64,000 bases of DNA from Novosphingobium sp049354825 (GCF_049354825.1 NZ_CP186480.1:930001-994000), one strand, 5' to 3'; positions 18,752 to 28,012 are shown, numbered from the stretch's first letter. Notes: generated by a model from the letters alone, not told the origin. A program made the numbers and translations.

Positions 18752-19470
18752 TGCGGTCCTGTCTTTCCTTCGCCCGTGCAGGGCTTGATCGCCTGAGGAG
18801 CCGGCGCGGGGCCCACCGCCTCGAACTGGGCGTAGTAGCCTCTCAGTTCGGGCTTACGGACAAATTCCGCCAGGCGGAAGCCCACGGCCTGAAATTCGCA
18901 AAATAGCTGCTCCGGCGGCATTCCGTGCTGGGCGCTGGGCCGATCCGAATCGACCACGATCACTTGTCCGCCGGGCTTCAGCGACGGGCGGAGCCGCCAG
19001 AGGAAGGCGTAAGGTTCGCCCACCTCGTGATACATGTGAACCATGAACACGCGGTCAAAGCTGCCGGCCGGCAGCATCGGATCGTTGGTCTTGCCCAACT
19101 TGATCGACACGTTGTCGAGCCGTTCGCGTTCGACCCGGCTGCCCAGCCGATGCAGCACCGCGCTGTCGATATCCTGCGCCAGAACGCGGCCCTTGCGTCC
19201 GACCCGTTCGGCCAGGCGGACCGTGTAGTACCCCTCGCCCGCGCCGATATCAGCCACCGTCATGCCCGGCGCGATCCTGGCCAGGTCCATGACCGTTTCA
19301 GCCTCGCCCAGATTGTCGCGTTGGTCTTCAGTCGTGAAACTGCTGCCGCCCAGCTTCGAAACGGGGCGGTCGGCACTTGGGAAGGCCCGCACGTCCGGCG
19401 CCCGGTCGCTGCTTTTGGTGCAGGCCGTCAGCGCGACAAGGGCAAGCAAGGCGGCCGCGGCCGTCCTCAA
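18748..19470 (-). CDS. Lipoprotein with a class I SAM-dependent methyltransferase fold
   Basis: A 240-residue product. The N-terminus is a lipoprotein signal peptide (MRTAAAALLALVALTAC) with the lipobox LTAC and Cys17 as the lipid-modified residue. The rest is a Rossmann-type methyltransferase: VADIGAGEGYYTVRLAE is the SAM-binding motif I, VLAQDID motif II and VFMVHMYHEVG motif IV. It resembles the predicted methyltransferases with signal peptides (COG4798-like). A SAM-binding fold outside the cytoplasm is puzzling because SAM is cytoplasmic. The start is TTG, overlapping the prfB stop as TTGA (19467-19470), so it is translationally coupled to prfB. Confidence 0.82.
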   Translation of the reverse strand: MRTAAAALLALVALTACTKSSDRAPDVRAFPSADRPVSKLGGSSFTTEDQRDNLGEAETVMDLARIAPGMTVADIGAGEGYYTVRLAERVGRKGRVLAQDIDSAVLHRLGSRVERERLDNVSIKLGKTNDPMLPAGSFDRVFMVHMYHEVGEPYAFLWRLRPSLKPGGQVIVVDSDRPSAQHGMPPEQLFCEFQAVGFRLAEFVRKPELRGYYAQFEAVGPAPAPQAIKPCTGEGKTGPQ

Positions 19471-20594
19471 TCGACGTCCTCCACCTGCACCTTCTCGCCG
19501 GTCACCCGCTGCGCAAGCGCCGCTGCCATGAACGGATCGAGCGCGCCGTCGAGAACGTCGTCCGGCGTGGGCGAGGTGTAGCCGGTGCGCAGGTCCTTCA
19601 CCATCTGGTACGGTTGCAGGACATAGCTACGGATCTGGTGGCCCCAGCCGATTTCGCTCTTGGCCGAATGCTCGGCGCTAGCGGCCTCCTCGCGCTTGCG
19701 CATCTCCTCTTCGTAAAGCCGCGCCTTGAGCATGTTCATCGCGATTTCGCGGTTCTTGTGCTGGCTGCGATCGACCTGGCTGGCAACGATGATGCCCGAG
19801 GGAACGTGCGTGATGCGAACCGCCGAATCGGTGGTGTTGACGTGCTGCCCGCCTGCGCCGGAGGCGCGGTAAGTATCGATCTTGAGGTCGGCGGGGTTGA
19901 CCTCGATGCTGAAGCTGTCGTCGATCACCGGGTAGACCCACACGGAGCTGAAGCTGGTGTGGCGCCGCGCCGAACTGTCGTACGGACTGATGCGAACCAG
20001 CCGGTGCACGCCGCTTTCGGTCTTGGCATAGCCATAGGCGTTCTCGCCCTTGACCTGGATCGTCGCACTCTTGATCCCGGCCTGCTCGCCCGATTGATGC
20101 TCGATCAGGTCGACCTTGAAGCCGCGTTTTTCCGCCCACCGCGAATACATGCGCAGCAACATCTCGGCCCAGTCCTGGCTCTCGGTGCCGCCGGCGCCGG
20201 CGTGGATCTCGATATAGGTATCCATACCGTCGGCCTCGCCCGCGAGCAGGGCCTGAACCTTGTCGGCATCGGCGCGGTTCGCCAGCGCGGCCAGGCTGGC
20301 CAGTCCCTCGTTCACGGTATCCTCGTCGCCCTCGGCCTCGCCCAGCTCAACGAACTCGACCGCGTCGGCCATTTCCGCGGAGATGCCGCGAACGGTCCCG
20401 ATCGCCGCCTCGAGCCGGCGACGCTCCTTCATGACAGCCTCGGCGTCCTTGGGGCTGTTCCACAAGTCCGGGTCCTCGACCCGGGCATTGAGCTCATCCA
20501 GCCGGCGAACCGCGCGGTCCCAGTCGAGGAACTTGCGGACCAGCGCGAGCGCGGCTTCGATCCGGTCGATATGGGCCTGCCCTTCGGCACGCAT
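19467..20594 (-). CDS. prfB: Peptide chain release factor 2
   Basis: A 375-residue RF2 that releases peptides at UGA and UAA. The GGQ motif is at residues 248-250 (SGAGGQHVN). The codon-recognition tripeptide is SPY (ISPYDSSARRHTSF) in place of the E. coli SPF. The reading frame is continuous around LVRKFLDWD, where E. coli has its autoregulatory +1 frameshift with an in-frame UGA, so this copy lacks that control. It is the first gene of a minus-strand unit that continues with the lipoprotein methyltransferase. The ATG at 20594 matches the family length. Confidence 0.96.
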   Translation of the reverse strand: MRAEGQAHIDRIEAALALVRKFLDWDRAVRRLDELNARVEDPDLWNSPKDAEAVMKERRRLEAAIGTVRGISAEMADAVEFVELGEAEGDEDTVNEGLASLAALANRADADKVQALLAGEADGMDTYIEIHAGAGGTESQDWAEMLLRMYSRWAEKRGFKVDLIEHQSGEQAGIKSATIQVKGENAYGYAKTESGVHRLVRISPYDSSARRHTSFSSVWVYPVIDDSFSIEVNPADLKIDTYRASGAGGQHVNTTDSAVRITHVPSGIIVASQVDRSQHKNREIAMNMLKARLYEEEMRKREEAASAEHSAKSEIGWGHQIRSYVLQPYQMVKDLRTGYTSPTPDDVLDGALDPFMAAALAQRVTGEKVQVEDVD

Positions 20595-20710
20595 TTCGTC
20601 TCTCTCCGATACGGACGGGCTATCGTCGCCCCTGCAAGGGCTGGGGCCTAGATAAGGTTGCGCGGCGGCGCAACAACTGCCTCGGCCCCGCGCGCCGGGC
20701 GCGGGCCGGC

Positions 20711-21253
20711 TCAGCGGCGCTTGAGCGCCCTGACCGCGGCCAGGGTCATGTTGACATGCTCGCGCCAGTCCATGTCCGAGTGGACGAAGACGACGCGTCC
20801 GCTGCGGTCGATCACGTAACTGGTACGCGAGGTGACGCCGGTGGCGCTGCCGTCGGGCTTGGTCAGCGACACGTCATAGTCTTTCACGATGGCCGGGGTG
20901 GCCTGCGCAACCGTGAACTTGTCACGGCATCCTTCGCGCGAGAACTTGCGCAGCTCGGGCATTGCGTCGGCCGACATTCCGATCACGGTTGCACCGGCCT
21001 TGGCAAATTCGTCGGTCGCCTCGGAAAAGGCGTGCGCTTCCAGCGTGCAGCCCTGCGTAAAGGCCTTCGGATAGAAGTAGAGCACGACCGGTCCCTTGCG
21101 CAGTGCCTCGCGCAAGGTGATCTTGCGATCGGCCCCGGCCTTTGCACCCATGGTGGAGAACGCGGGCGCCTTCGCGCCGACCGGCAAGGCGGCAAGCGCG
21201 GGGAACGGAAGGGCGGCAGCCGCGAGCGCGGCGATCAGGACGGTGAAACGCAT
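20711..21253 (-). CDS. Exported peroxiredoxin (Bcp/PrxQ type)
   Basis: A 180-residue peroxiredoxin with a signal peptide (MRFTVLIAALAAAALPFPALA). The peroxidatic cysteine is Cys69 in FTQGCTLEA, where most relatives have TPGCT. The resolving Cys found five residues later in typical PrxQ is missing; Cys109 (REGCRDKF) may serve instead, or the enzyme works as a 1-Cys type. Likely role: reducing peroxides in the periplasm. The ATG at 21253 gives the signal peptide. It follows the PBP1A gene by 38 bases and may share its transcript. Confidence 0.88.
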   Translation of the reverse strand: MRFTVLIAALAAAALPFPALAALPVGAKAPAFSTMGAKAGADRKITLREALRKGPVVLYFYPKAFTQGCTLEAHAFSEATDEFAKAGATVIGMSADAMPELRKFSREGCRDKFTVAQATPAIVKDYDVSLTKPDGSATGVTSRTSYVIDRSGRVVFVHSDMDWREHVNMTLAAVRALKRR

Positions 21254-21291
21254 GGGCGTCTGAATGCGCCCGCCTCGCATCGCTGTCCAGC

Positions 21292-23844
21292 TTATTGCGG
21301 CGGCGGCGCTTCGGCGGGCGGCGGCGGTTCTTCCACGACCACGTCGTCGTTCGTCGTGGCAGGGGCACTGTGGCGGTTCTGAGCGGCAGACGCGCGTCGG
21401 ATCGCGCTGATTAGCGCGTCGCGCTGCGCCTGCAATTCGTCCTGGCGGGTCGCCCGCGGCGGCTCGGTATCGGCCTTGAAGGCCTCCCAGATAATCGCCG
21501 ACTTGGGATCGTCGGTCGGCTCGCCGGCGAAGACGCGCTTGCCGGTCACGCGGTCGATCTTGACCATGCGGATATCGGCCGGCGCGACGAACGGCGTGCG
21601 CGGCCAGCGGCTCTTCGTAGCGAGGATCAAATCCTTCATGATCGGCGCCGCATACGTCCCGCCCTGCGCATAGCCGCCCAGCGATCGCGGCTGGTCGTAA
21701 CCGATATAAACCGCACCGACGAAATCTTTGGAGCCGCCGGCGAACCACACGTTGGTTGGGCCGGTCGTCGTCCCGGTCTTGCCGAACAATGGCAGGTTGA
21801 GGTCGCGCAGCCGGGTCGCGGTGCCGCGGGTTACCACGCCTTCGAGCATGTGGACCACCTGGTACGCAGTGCGCGGGTCCAGCACCTGCTTGCCGCGGCT
21901 CGTCAGGCGCGGCATCGGCTTGCCGTCCCACTGATCCATGTTGCACCGTTCGCAGCGGCGATTATCGGCGCGCCAGATGACCTTGCCGTTACGGTCCTGG
22001 ACGTAGTCAATCAGCGTCGAGGGGAACTGCACGCCGTTGTTGGCAAGCGCGGCATAAGCATTCGTAAGCTGCTGCACGGTGGTGTCGCCGGCGCCCAGCG
22101 CATAGGAGAGATACGGTTCGTACTTGCCGATCCCAACGCGCTCGAACGTCTTCACCACGTGGTCCATGCCGGTGTCGTTGGCGACCCGGATCGTCATCAG
22201 GTTGCGCGACTGTTCAAGGCCCCACCGCATCGTGTGGGTACCGCCGGATCCGCGCATGTCGAAATTGCGGAAGCACTTCTGCCCAAGCGCCGCGCCCTGG
22301 TAGACGCAGAACGTCCCGTCGAGCACCTGGCTCGCCGGGGTCATCCCGTAATCGAGCGCCGTGGCATAGACGAACGGCTTGATCGTCGAACCGGGCTGGC
22401 GCAGCGCCTGGGTCGCCCGGTTGAACGAGCCCAAGCCGGGATCGAAACCGCCCTGCATCGCCAGGATGCGGCCGGAATGGGGGTTCTCGACCACCATCCC
22501 GCCCGAGATTTCGGGCACTGTGCGCACTGCGAAGCCGTTGCCGGCCGGCGCCACCGCCACCACGTCGCCCTTTTTCAGCGCGTCGGGCAGCCCGGTCAGC
22601 GGCCCCTTGCTGCCGTCCGAAAACCCGACCGTCGCGGACGAACCATCCCGGTCGACCACGATGCCGATCCGCCAGTCCTGGTAATCGACCGAGTGGTTCA
22701 TCGTTATCAGCGCGGTCTGCCACCGGCCGTCGGCAATGTCGGCATGGTCGATCGGACTGCGCCAGCCCTTGCCCGCGGCATAGCGCAGCAAGCCGGCGCG
22801 CAGAGCGTCCTGGGCGGCCTTGTTGAATTGCGGGTCGATGCTGGTTCGCACCCACAGGCCGCCGGCATAGACGCTGTTGGGCCCATCCTCCGCCTTTTCG
22901 CCGTACTTGGCGATGAGCTGCCGGCGCACCTCTTCCATGAAGTAGCCTTGCGAGGGATCGTAGCTGTCGACCCGGCGCGGGATGAGGCCGAGCGGCTGCG
23001 CCTGGGCCGCGGCTACGGCGGCGGGGTCTGCCCAGCCGTTCTTGGCCATCTGGCCCAGCACCCAGTTGCGGCGTTCGATCGCCCGGGCCGCGGACTTGGC
23101 GCGCCCATAGACTTCTGGTGCCTTGGGCAGGATCGCAAGGAACGCGGCCTCCTGCAGGTTGAGCTCGCCGACGTCCTTGCCGAAATAGGCGCGCGCAGCT
23201 GCCTGGACGCCGAAGCTTTGGCGGCCGAGCGGAATTTCGTTGAGGTAAAGCTCGAGGATCTGCTGCTTGGTCAGCACGCCTTCGATCTTGCGCGCCAGGA
23301 TGATTTCCTTGAGCTTACGCGTGACCGAGTATTCGTTTCCGATCAGGATGTTCTTGGCGACCTGCTGCGTGATGGTAGAGCCACCCTTGGCCCGCTCGCC
23401 CGATCCGAACTTGGTGACGTAATCGACCACCGCGCCGACGAAGCCCGCATAATCGACGCCGCCGTGGGTCCAGAACGTCTTGTCCTCGGCCGACAGGTAA
23501 GCGTCGATCACCGGCTTGGGAAAATCGACGAAGCGCAGCTGCACGCGCCGTTCGCGCGCATAGGAATAGACCACCTGCCCATCGACGCCGCGCACCATCG
23601 TCGGCAATGGCGGCTGGTAGCTGAGCAGGGTCTCGGCGCTGGGAAGGTTGCGTGTGACGGTCACCCAGATCAGCGCCTGCAGCGCCAGGATCGCCGCCAG
23701 CAGGTAGCCGAGCAGGCGAAACCAGCGATGGCCGCGCCAGTTCGCCGCGAACCAGCGCCCACCTTCGCTATCGCGAACGCGGGCCGCCAGGCCTGAGGCT
23801 TCACGGCGGATACGATAGTGCACGGGTTCGGTGGGCGGCGGCAT
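21292..23844 (-). CDS. mrcA: Penicillin-binding protein 1A, bifunctional glycosyltransferase/transpeptidase
   Basis: An 850-residue class A PBP. A membrane anchor lies near residues 45-65. The glycosyltransferase domain has the catalytic Glu120 (AEDKTFWTHGGVD) and GGSTITQQVAKN. The transpeptidase domain has the acylated Ser486 in PGSTIKPF, the SRN triad (EQSRNLM) and KTGTT. Four Cys residues sit in the transpeptidase domain, two of them in the short segment RRCERCN. The tail is Pro/Glu-rich. It polymerises and cross-links peptidoglycan at the cytoplasmic membrane. It lies next to the amidase gene, making a small cell-wall cluster. Confidence 0.96.
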   Translation of the reverse strand: MPPPTEPVHYRIRREASGLAARVRDSEGGRWFAANWRGHRWFRLLGYLLAAILALQALIWVTVTRNLPSAETLLSYQPPLPTMVRGVDGQVVYSYARERRVQLRFVDFPKPVIDAYLSAEDKTFWTHGGVDYAGFVGAVVDYVTKFGSGERAKGGSTITQQVAKNILIGNEYSVTRKLKEIILARKIEGVLTKQQILELYLNEIPLGRQSFGVQAAARAYFGKDVGELNLQEAAFLAILPKAPEVYGRAKSAARAIERRNWVLGQMAKNGWADPAAVAAAQAQPLGLIPRRVDSYDPSQGYFMEEVRRQLIAKYGEKAEDGPNSVYAGGLWVRTSIDPQFNKAAQDALRAGLLRYAAGKGWRSPIDHADIADGRWQTALITMNHSVDYQDWRIGIVVDRDGSSATVGFSDGSKGPLTGLPDALKKGDVVAVAPAGNGFAVRTVPEISGGMVVENPHSGRILAMQGGFDPGLGSFNRATQALRQPGSTIKPFVYATALDYGMTPASQVLDGTFCVYQGAALGQKCFRNFDMRGSGGTHTMRWGLEQSRNLMTIRVANDTGMDHVVKTFERVGIGKYEPYLSYALGAGDTTVQQLTNAYAALANNGVQFPSTLIDYVQDRNGKVIWRADNRRCERCNMDQWDGKPMPRLTSRGKQVLDPRTAYQVVHMLEGVVTRGTATRLRDLNLPLFGKTGTTTGPTNVWFAGGSKDFVGAVYIGYDQPRSLGGYAQGGTYAAPIMKDLILATKSRWPRTPFVAPADIRMVKIDRVTGKRVFAGEPTDDPKSAIIWEAFKADTEPPRATRQDELQAQRDALISAIRRASAAQNRHSAPATTNDDVVVEEPPPPAEAPPPQ

Positions 23845-23960
23845 CGTCGGCGCGCTCTAGCACGCGCTTTTGCGGCAATGCCAGCGCTTACGGCCTTCGA
23901 CTGGTCGTATTATCCGATCGACCGCGGTTCGGCCGCCGGCGCAGGTCCGGCCGGCGCGCG

Positions 23961-24827
23961 TCAGCGTCCCTTGAAAGCCTGGCGCGCAAGGTAGGAGCGA
24001 ATCGCACGCGACAGCGCCTCCCCCACCGCCTTGCGCCGGCCCGGATCGGCCAGGCGCGCGGCATCGCCGGGGTTCGACAGGTAACCGCTTTCGAACAACA
24101 CGGCGGGCACGTCCGACGTCTTCAGCACGACGAAGGCCGCGGACTGCTCGGCCTCTTCGCGGAACGGGGCCACGCCGTCGGCCTCGCGCACGATCAGGCG
24201 TGCCAGGTCGTGCGACCGCGCCAGCGTCCCGCGCTGGGAAAGGTCAAGAAGGATCGCCCCCACAGCCGCGTCGGCGCCCTTGATGGTGGCCCCGTTAAGC
24301 CGGTCCGACGCGTTCTCGCGCGCCGCGAAGCGCGCGGCTACGTCGCTGCTGCCGCGCTGCGACAGGGTGTAGACGGTCGCCCCGCTGGCGTCGGCGCTGG
24401 CCGCACTGTCGGCATGGATCGATACGAACGCGGCTGGTTGCATCGTTTCTGCCAGCGCCAGCCGCTCGGGTAGCAGCAGATAGCGGTCATCGCTTCGGGT
24501 CAGCGCCACGCGCACCGCCTTGCTTGCCAGCAAGGCATCGCGAAGCGAAAGCGCCAGCGCCAGCGTGACGTCCTTTTCCTTGATGTCCGCCCCCGCGCCG
24601 GGATCGTGGCCGCCGTGACCGGCATCGATCAGCACCAGCGGCCGGGCCGGATCGTCGGGGCCGAGGATCGGCGGCAGCCCGATCGGCGGCGCCGCGGCGG
24701 GCATCGACAGCGTCACCGCGCGCTCCGCCGAACCGGGATGCGCGATCAGCCGGTCGGCCAGAAGCACGGCCAGAACCACGCCGAACGGCGCGGCGGCAAG
24801 CATGGCGGTGCGGCGTGCGGGAGCCAT
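23961..24827 (-). CDS. N-acetylmuramoyl-L-alanine amidase (Amidase_3)
   Basis: A 288-residue zinc amidase. An N-terminal hydrophobic segment (about 9-25) serves as a signal or anchor. The catalytic domain contains LIDAGHGGHDPGA (first zinc His), the Glu in IKEKDVTLA, VSIHADSA (second zinc His region) and LFESGYLSN (catalytic Glu). It cleaves the bond between N-acetylmuramic acid and L-alanine in the periplasm, as in daughter-cell separation. There is no AMIN domain. The ATG at 24827 is preferred; an upstream in-frame start at 24890 adds 21 residues without homology. It precedes the PBP1A gene by 116 bases. Confidence 0.93.
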   Translation of the reverse strand: MAPARRTAMLAAAPFGVVLAVLLADRLIAHPGSAERAVTLSMPAAAPPIGLPPILGPDDPARPLVLIDAGHGGHDPGAGADIKEKDVTLALALSLRDALLASKAVRVALTRSDDRYLLLPERLALAETMQPAAFVSIHADSAASADASGATVYTLSQRGSSDVAARFAARENASDRLNGATIKGADAAVGAILLDLSQRGTLARSHDLARLIVREADGVAPFREEAEQSAAFVVLKTSDVPAVLFESGYLSNPGDAARLADPGRRKAVGEALSRAIRSYLARQAFKGR

Positions 24828-25202
24828 GGGCCGGGGTCCTAGGCCATCCGGGCAAGACCGCGCAATCGCCGGGGGCGCCCGGCGCAACAAACTTGCCGGA
24901 AGGATATGGCTTTGCTACGACCCCTCATCCGGGCATCCCGCCCCGACCCCGACCGCGCCCGGTTGCAAGACCGGACCCCGCGCACCATGTCACGGATCGG
25001 AATTGCCAAGGTTTCCCGGACGTGCGGCCCCCATTCGCGGGTGCCGCCGAACCGACAGGTTGATGCAGGAATGACAAGTCACGTGCCGCCCCGTCCGCCA
25101 GCTTCCCCTGGGAGCGACGCGGCGGTGTCGGCACTCTTCGCGCGTTCGATTTCGCCGCGCCTTGCCATCCTCGCAGACACGAACAGCAAACATCCTAACC
25201 AA

Positions 25203-25234
25203 GCCGCCGCAAGCCAGGGGGCTAGCGGCCTTTT
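25203..25234 (+). promoter_or_regulatory. Terminator-like hairpin in the rne leader
   Basis: GCCGC (25203-25207) can pair with GCGGC (25225-25229), with an inner AGCC/GGCT stem, followed by CTTTT. It sits 66 bases upstream of the rne ATG. It could be a partial terminator/attenuator or an RNase E cleavage guide; it could also be chance in this G+C-rich DNA. Confidence 0.4.
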
Positions 25235-25255
25235 CGCACATATTCGCGCCACGCA

Positions 25256-25271
25256 TCCCGCCACAGCGGGA
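25256..25271 (+). promoter_or_regulatory. Hairpin just upstream of the rne ribosome binding site
   Basis: TCCCGC and GCGGGA form a perfect 6-pair stem with a CACA loop, 28 bases before the rne ATG and close to its GGAGAA ribosome binding site. A position for translational control or for RNase E autoregulation. Confidence 0.45.
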
Positions 25272-25299
25272 CCCCGGCGCGCACGGAGAATTCGTTACA

Positions 25300-27999
25300 A
25301 TGACCACGCGCATGATGATCGATGCGCGCCACCCGGAAGAAACCCGGGTGGCGGTGCTCAAGGGCAATCGGATTGAAGAGTTCGACTTCGAGTCGGCCGA
25401 ACACAAGCAGATTAAGGGCAATATCTACCTGGCCAAGGTGACGAGGGTCGAACCCTCGCTCCAGGCCGCGTTCGTCGATTTCGGCGGCAATCGGCACGGC
25501 TTCCTCGCCTTCAGCGAGATTCATCCCGATTATTACCAGATTCCCAAGGAGGACCGTGAGGCCCTGCTTGAGGAGGAAGCCCGCCATGCCGAGGAGGAAG
25601 CCGCGCTGCGCGCCGCCGAGGACGGCGACGACGACGATTTCGGTAGCCACGGCGACGATGACGAAACCGCTTCCGAGGACGACAACGGCGGCGTGATCGA
25701 GATCGACACGTCCGAAAAGGACGAGGTCGCCACGATCGAGGACGGCCACGTCGACGGCGCGTTCGACCATGCTGCCGAAGAAGAAGCCGAAGGCGAGGCC
25801 GGCGACGATCGTCGCGGCCGCCGCGGCCGCCGCCGCCAGGGCGGCCGTTCGCAGGCGCAGGCCAAGCAGGCCGACGATCTGCGCGATCGCCGCATGGCGC
25901 TGCGCCGCCGCTACAAGATCCAGGACGTCATCCAGCGCCGCCAGGTGCTGCTGGTCCAGGTCGTCAAGGAAGAGCGCGGCAACAAGGGCGCCGCCCTGAC
26001 CACGTATCTCAGCCTGGCCGGACGCTACTGCGTGCTTATGCCCAATTCGAGCCACGGCGGCGGCATCAGCCGCAAGATCAGCTCGGCCGCCGACCGCAAG
26101 CGCCTGAAGTCGATCATTTCCGAACTCGACCTGCCCAAGTCGATGGGCTGCATCGTGCGCACCGCCGGCCTCCAGCGCACCAAGCCGGAGATCAAGCGCG
26201 ACTTCGACTATCTTGCCCGCCTGTGGGACGAGATCCGCGAAAAGACGCTCGGCTCTTCCGCGCCGGCGCTGATCCATTCGGACAGCGACCTCATCAAGCG
26301 CGCGATCCGCGACATCTACAACAAGGACATCGAGGAGGTCATCGTCGAGGGTGAGCGCGGCTACCGCGCCGCGCGCGACTTCATGAAGCTGCTGATGCCC
26401 AGCCACGTGAAGAAGGTCGCCGCCTATTCGGATCCGGTGCCGCTGTTCCAGCGCTACGGCGCCGAAGACCAGCTGTCGGCCATGTACGATCCGGAGGTCC
26501 AGCTTAAGTCGGGCGGCTATATCGTCATCAACCCGACCGAGGCGCTGGTTTCGATCGACATCAACTCGGGCCGCTCCACCAAGGAGCACGGGATCGAAGC
26601 GACGGCACTCAACACCAACCTCGAAGCCGCGCGCGAGATCGCCCGCCAGCTCCGCCTGCGCGACATGGCCGGGCTGGTCGTGATCGACTTCATCGACATG
26701 GAATACGGCTCCAACGTCCGCAAGGTCGAGAAGGCCATGAAGGACGCGCTCAAAAACGATCGCGCCCGCATCCAGGTCGGCCGCATCTCGGGCTTCGGCC
26801 TGATGGAGATGAGCCGCCAGCGCCTGCGCACCGGCGTGCTCGAGGCGACCACTCGCTCGTGCCCGCACTGCGACGGCACCGGCCTGGTCCGCACCGCGTC
26901 AAGCGCGGGCCTTTCGGCGCTGCGCCTGATCGAGGACGAAGCCGCCAAGGGCCGCGGCTCGATCATCTCGCTCTATGCCAGCACCGAAGCAGCGGTTTAC
27001 CTCCTCAACGCCAAGCGCAGCGACCTGGCGGAGATCGAGGATCGCTACGGCGTGCGCGTCGAAGTTATCCCCGAGGGTGAGAACGAAGGCGCCAAGATGC
27101 GCGTCGGATCGTCTGGCCCGCGCCCCGAATACACCCCCAAGTTCGCGCCGATCGCGGTCGAGGAGGATGACGAGGTCGTGGTCGAGGACGAGGACTACGG
27201 CGACGAAGAAGAGGTCGAGGTCCGCGAGGATGACGGCGACAATGATCGCCGTGGTCGCCGCGGCCGAGGCGGGCGCCGCCGCCGTGGTGGTCGCCGCGAC
27301 GAGGAAGGCAGCACGCCGCGCCCCACCGAAAGCACCGACGACGGTGACGAGAACGAAGGCGAAGCCGATGAGAGCCGCGCTACCGGGGAGGATGACGACG
27401 AGGCTCCGCGCAAGCGCCGCCGTCGGGGTCGTCGCCGGCGCGGGGGCCGAGGTCGCGGTGATGGCGAGGGTGAGAACGGCGCCGAGGCGCTGGACGGTGA
27501 TGGCGAAACCGCGCCTTCGGACGCCAACGAGCCGGTGGTCGCAGCCGAGCCGGTTGCCGAGCCCGCGCTCGAAAAGCCCCGGCGGTCGCGCCGCCGCAAG
27601 GCGGATGTGAGCGCACAGGTCAGCGCAGACGATGGCGAGGTCGCCGCGGAAGCGATCCCCGCCATGGCAGACACCCCCATAAGCAACGAGCCTGCGCCCG
27701 AGGCCGCGGCACCCAAGCCCAGGCGCAGCCGCAAGAAGGTTGCAGATCCGGCAGTCGAAACCGCGGCCGAAGCACCTGCTGCCGAAGCGGCCCCTGCCGC
27801 CGAGGAAGCGCCGGCCAAGCCGAAGCGCACGCGCAAGAAGGCCGTCGCCGCCGACGCTGTCCCCGCCGTGGCCGAGACGCCGGTCAGCGAGGAGCCGGTT
27901 ACCGCGGCCAATGCGAGCGCAGCCGATGCGAGCCCGGCCGAGGACGACAGCGACGAACCTCGCCGCGGCGGCTGGTGGCAGCGTACCTTCGGGGCCTGA
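25300..27999 (+). CDS. rne: Ribonuclease E
   Basis: An 899-residue endoribonuclease, scaffold of the RNA degradosome. The S1 domain begins at GNIYLAKVTRVEPS and is interrupted by a highly charged insertion at about residues 82-205 (acidic, then RRGRRGRRRQGG). The DNase I-like catalytic site has Asp420 (SIDINSGR) and Asp463 (VIDFIDM), and the Zn-link is Cys521-Pro-His-Cys524. The C-terminal ~270 residues are low-complexity: acidic/RG-rich, then Ala/Lys/Pro-rich. It ends in RRGGWWQRTFGA; in Caulobacter a C-terminal GWW motif binds polynucleotide phosphorylase, so the same contact is likely here. The ATG at 25300 follows GGAGAA and matches the family start MTTRMMIDARH. Confidence 0.96.
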   Translation: MTTRMMIDARHPEETRVAVLKGNRIEEFDFESAEHKQIKGNIYLAKVTRVEPSLQAAFVDFGGNRHGFLAFSEIHPDYYQIPKEDREALLEEEARHAEEEAALRAAEDGDDDDFGSHGDDDETASEDDNGGVIEIDTSEKDEVATIEDGHVDGAFDHAAEEEAEGEAGDDRRGRRGRRRQGGRSQAQAKQADDLRDRRMALRRRYKIQDVIQRRQVLLVQVVKEERGNKGAALTTYLSLAGRYCVLMPNSSHGGGISRKISSAADRKRLKSIISELDLPKSMGCIVRTAGLQRTKPEIKRDFDYLARLWDEIREKTLGSSAPALIHSDSDLIKRAIRDIYNKDIEEVIVEGERGYRAARDFMKLLMPSHVKKVAAYSDPVPLFQRYGAEDQLSAMYDPEVQLKSGGYIVINPTEALVSIDINSGRSTKEHGIEATALNTNLEAAREIARQLRLRDMAGLVVIDFIDMEYGSNVRKVEKAMKDALKNDRARIQVGRISGFGLMEMSRQRLRTGVLEATTRSCPHCDGTGLVRTASSAGLSALRLIEDEAAKGRGSIISLYASTEAAVYLLNAKRSDLAEIEDRYGVRVEVIPEGENEGAKMRVGSSGPRPEYTPKFAPIAVEEDDEVVVEDEDYGDEEEVEVREDDGDNDRRGRRGRGGRRRRGGRRDEEGSTPRPTESTDDGDENEGEADESRATGEDDDEAPRKRRRRGRRRRGGRGRGDGEGENGAEALDGDGETAPSDANEPVVAAEPVAEPALEKPRRSRRRKADVSAQVSADDGEVAAEAIPAMADTPISNEPAPEAAAPKPRRSRKKVADPAVETAAEAPAAEAAPAAEEAPAKPKRTRKKAVAADAVPAVAETPVSEEPVTAANASAADASPAEDDSDEPRRGGWWQRTFGA

Positions 28000-28012
28000 T
28001 GCCAAGTCCGCG

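Larger units (their letters stand above)
24828..25299. promoter_or_regulatory. 472-base divergent region: amidase promoter and rne leader
   Basis: No credible gene is seen here. The open frames that cross it lack ribosome binding sites and recognisable sequence. It must hold the promoters of the amidase (minus) and rne (plus). The last ~100 bases before the rne start contain two hairpins (25203-25229 and 25256-25271). A long structured leader fits the known feedback control of rne mRNA by RNase E in E. coli; that control here is inference. Confidence 0.5.

Noticed and set aside
19467..20594. Programmed +1 frameshift in prfB
   Set aside because: The reading frame is continuous through the region that corresponds to the E. 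coli frameshift site; no in-frame TGA or shift sequence is present.
24906..25376. Open frame across the rne leader as a possible gene
   Set aside because: No ribosome binding site, no recognisable protein pattern, and it overlaps the start of rne in another frame.
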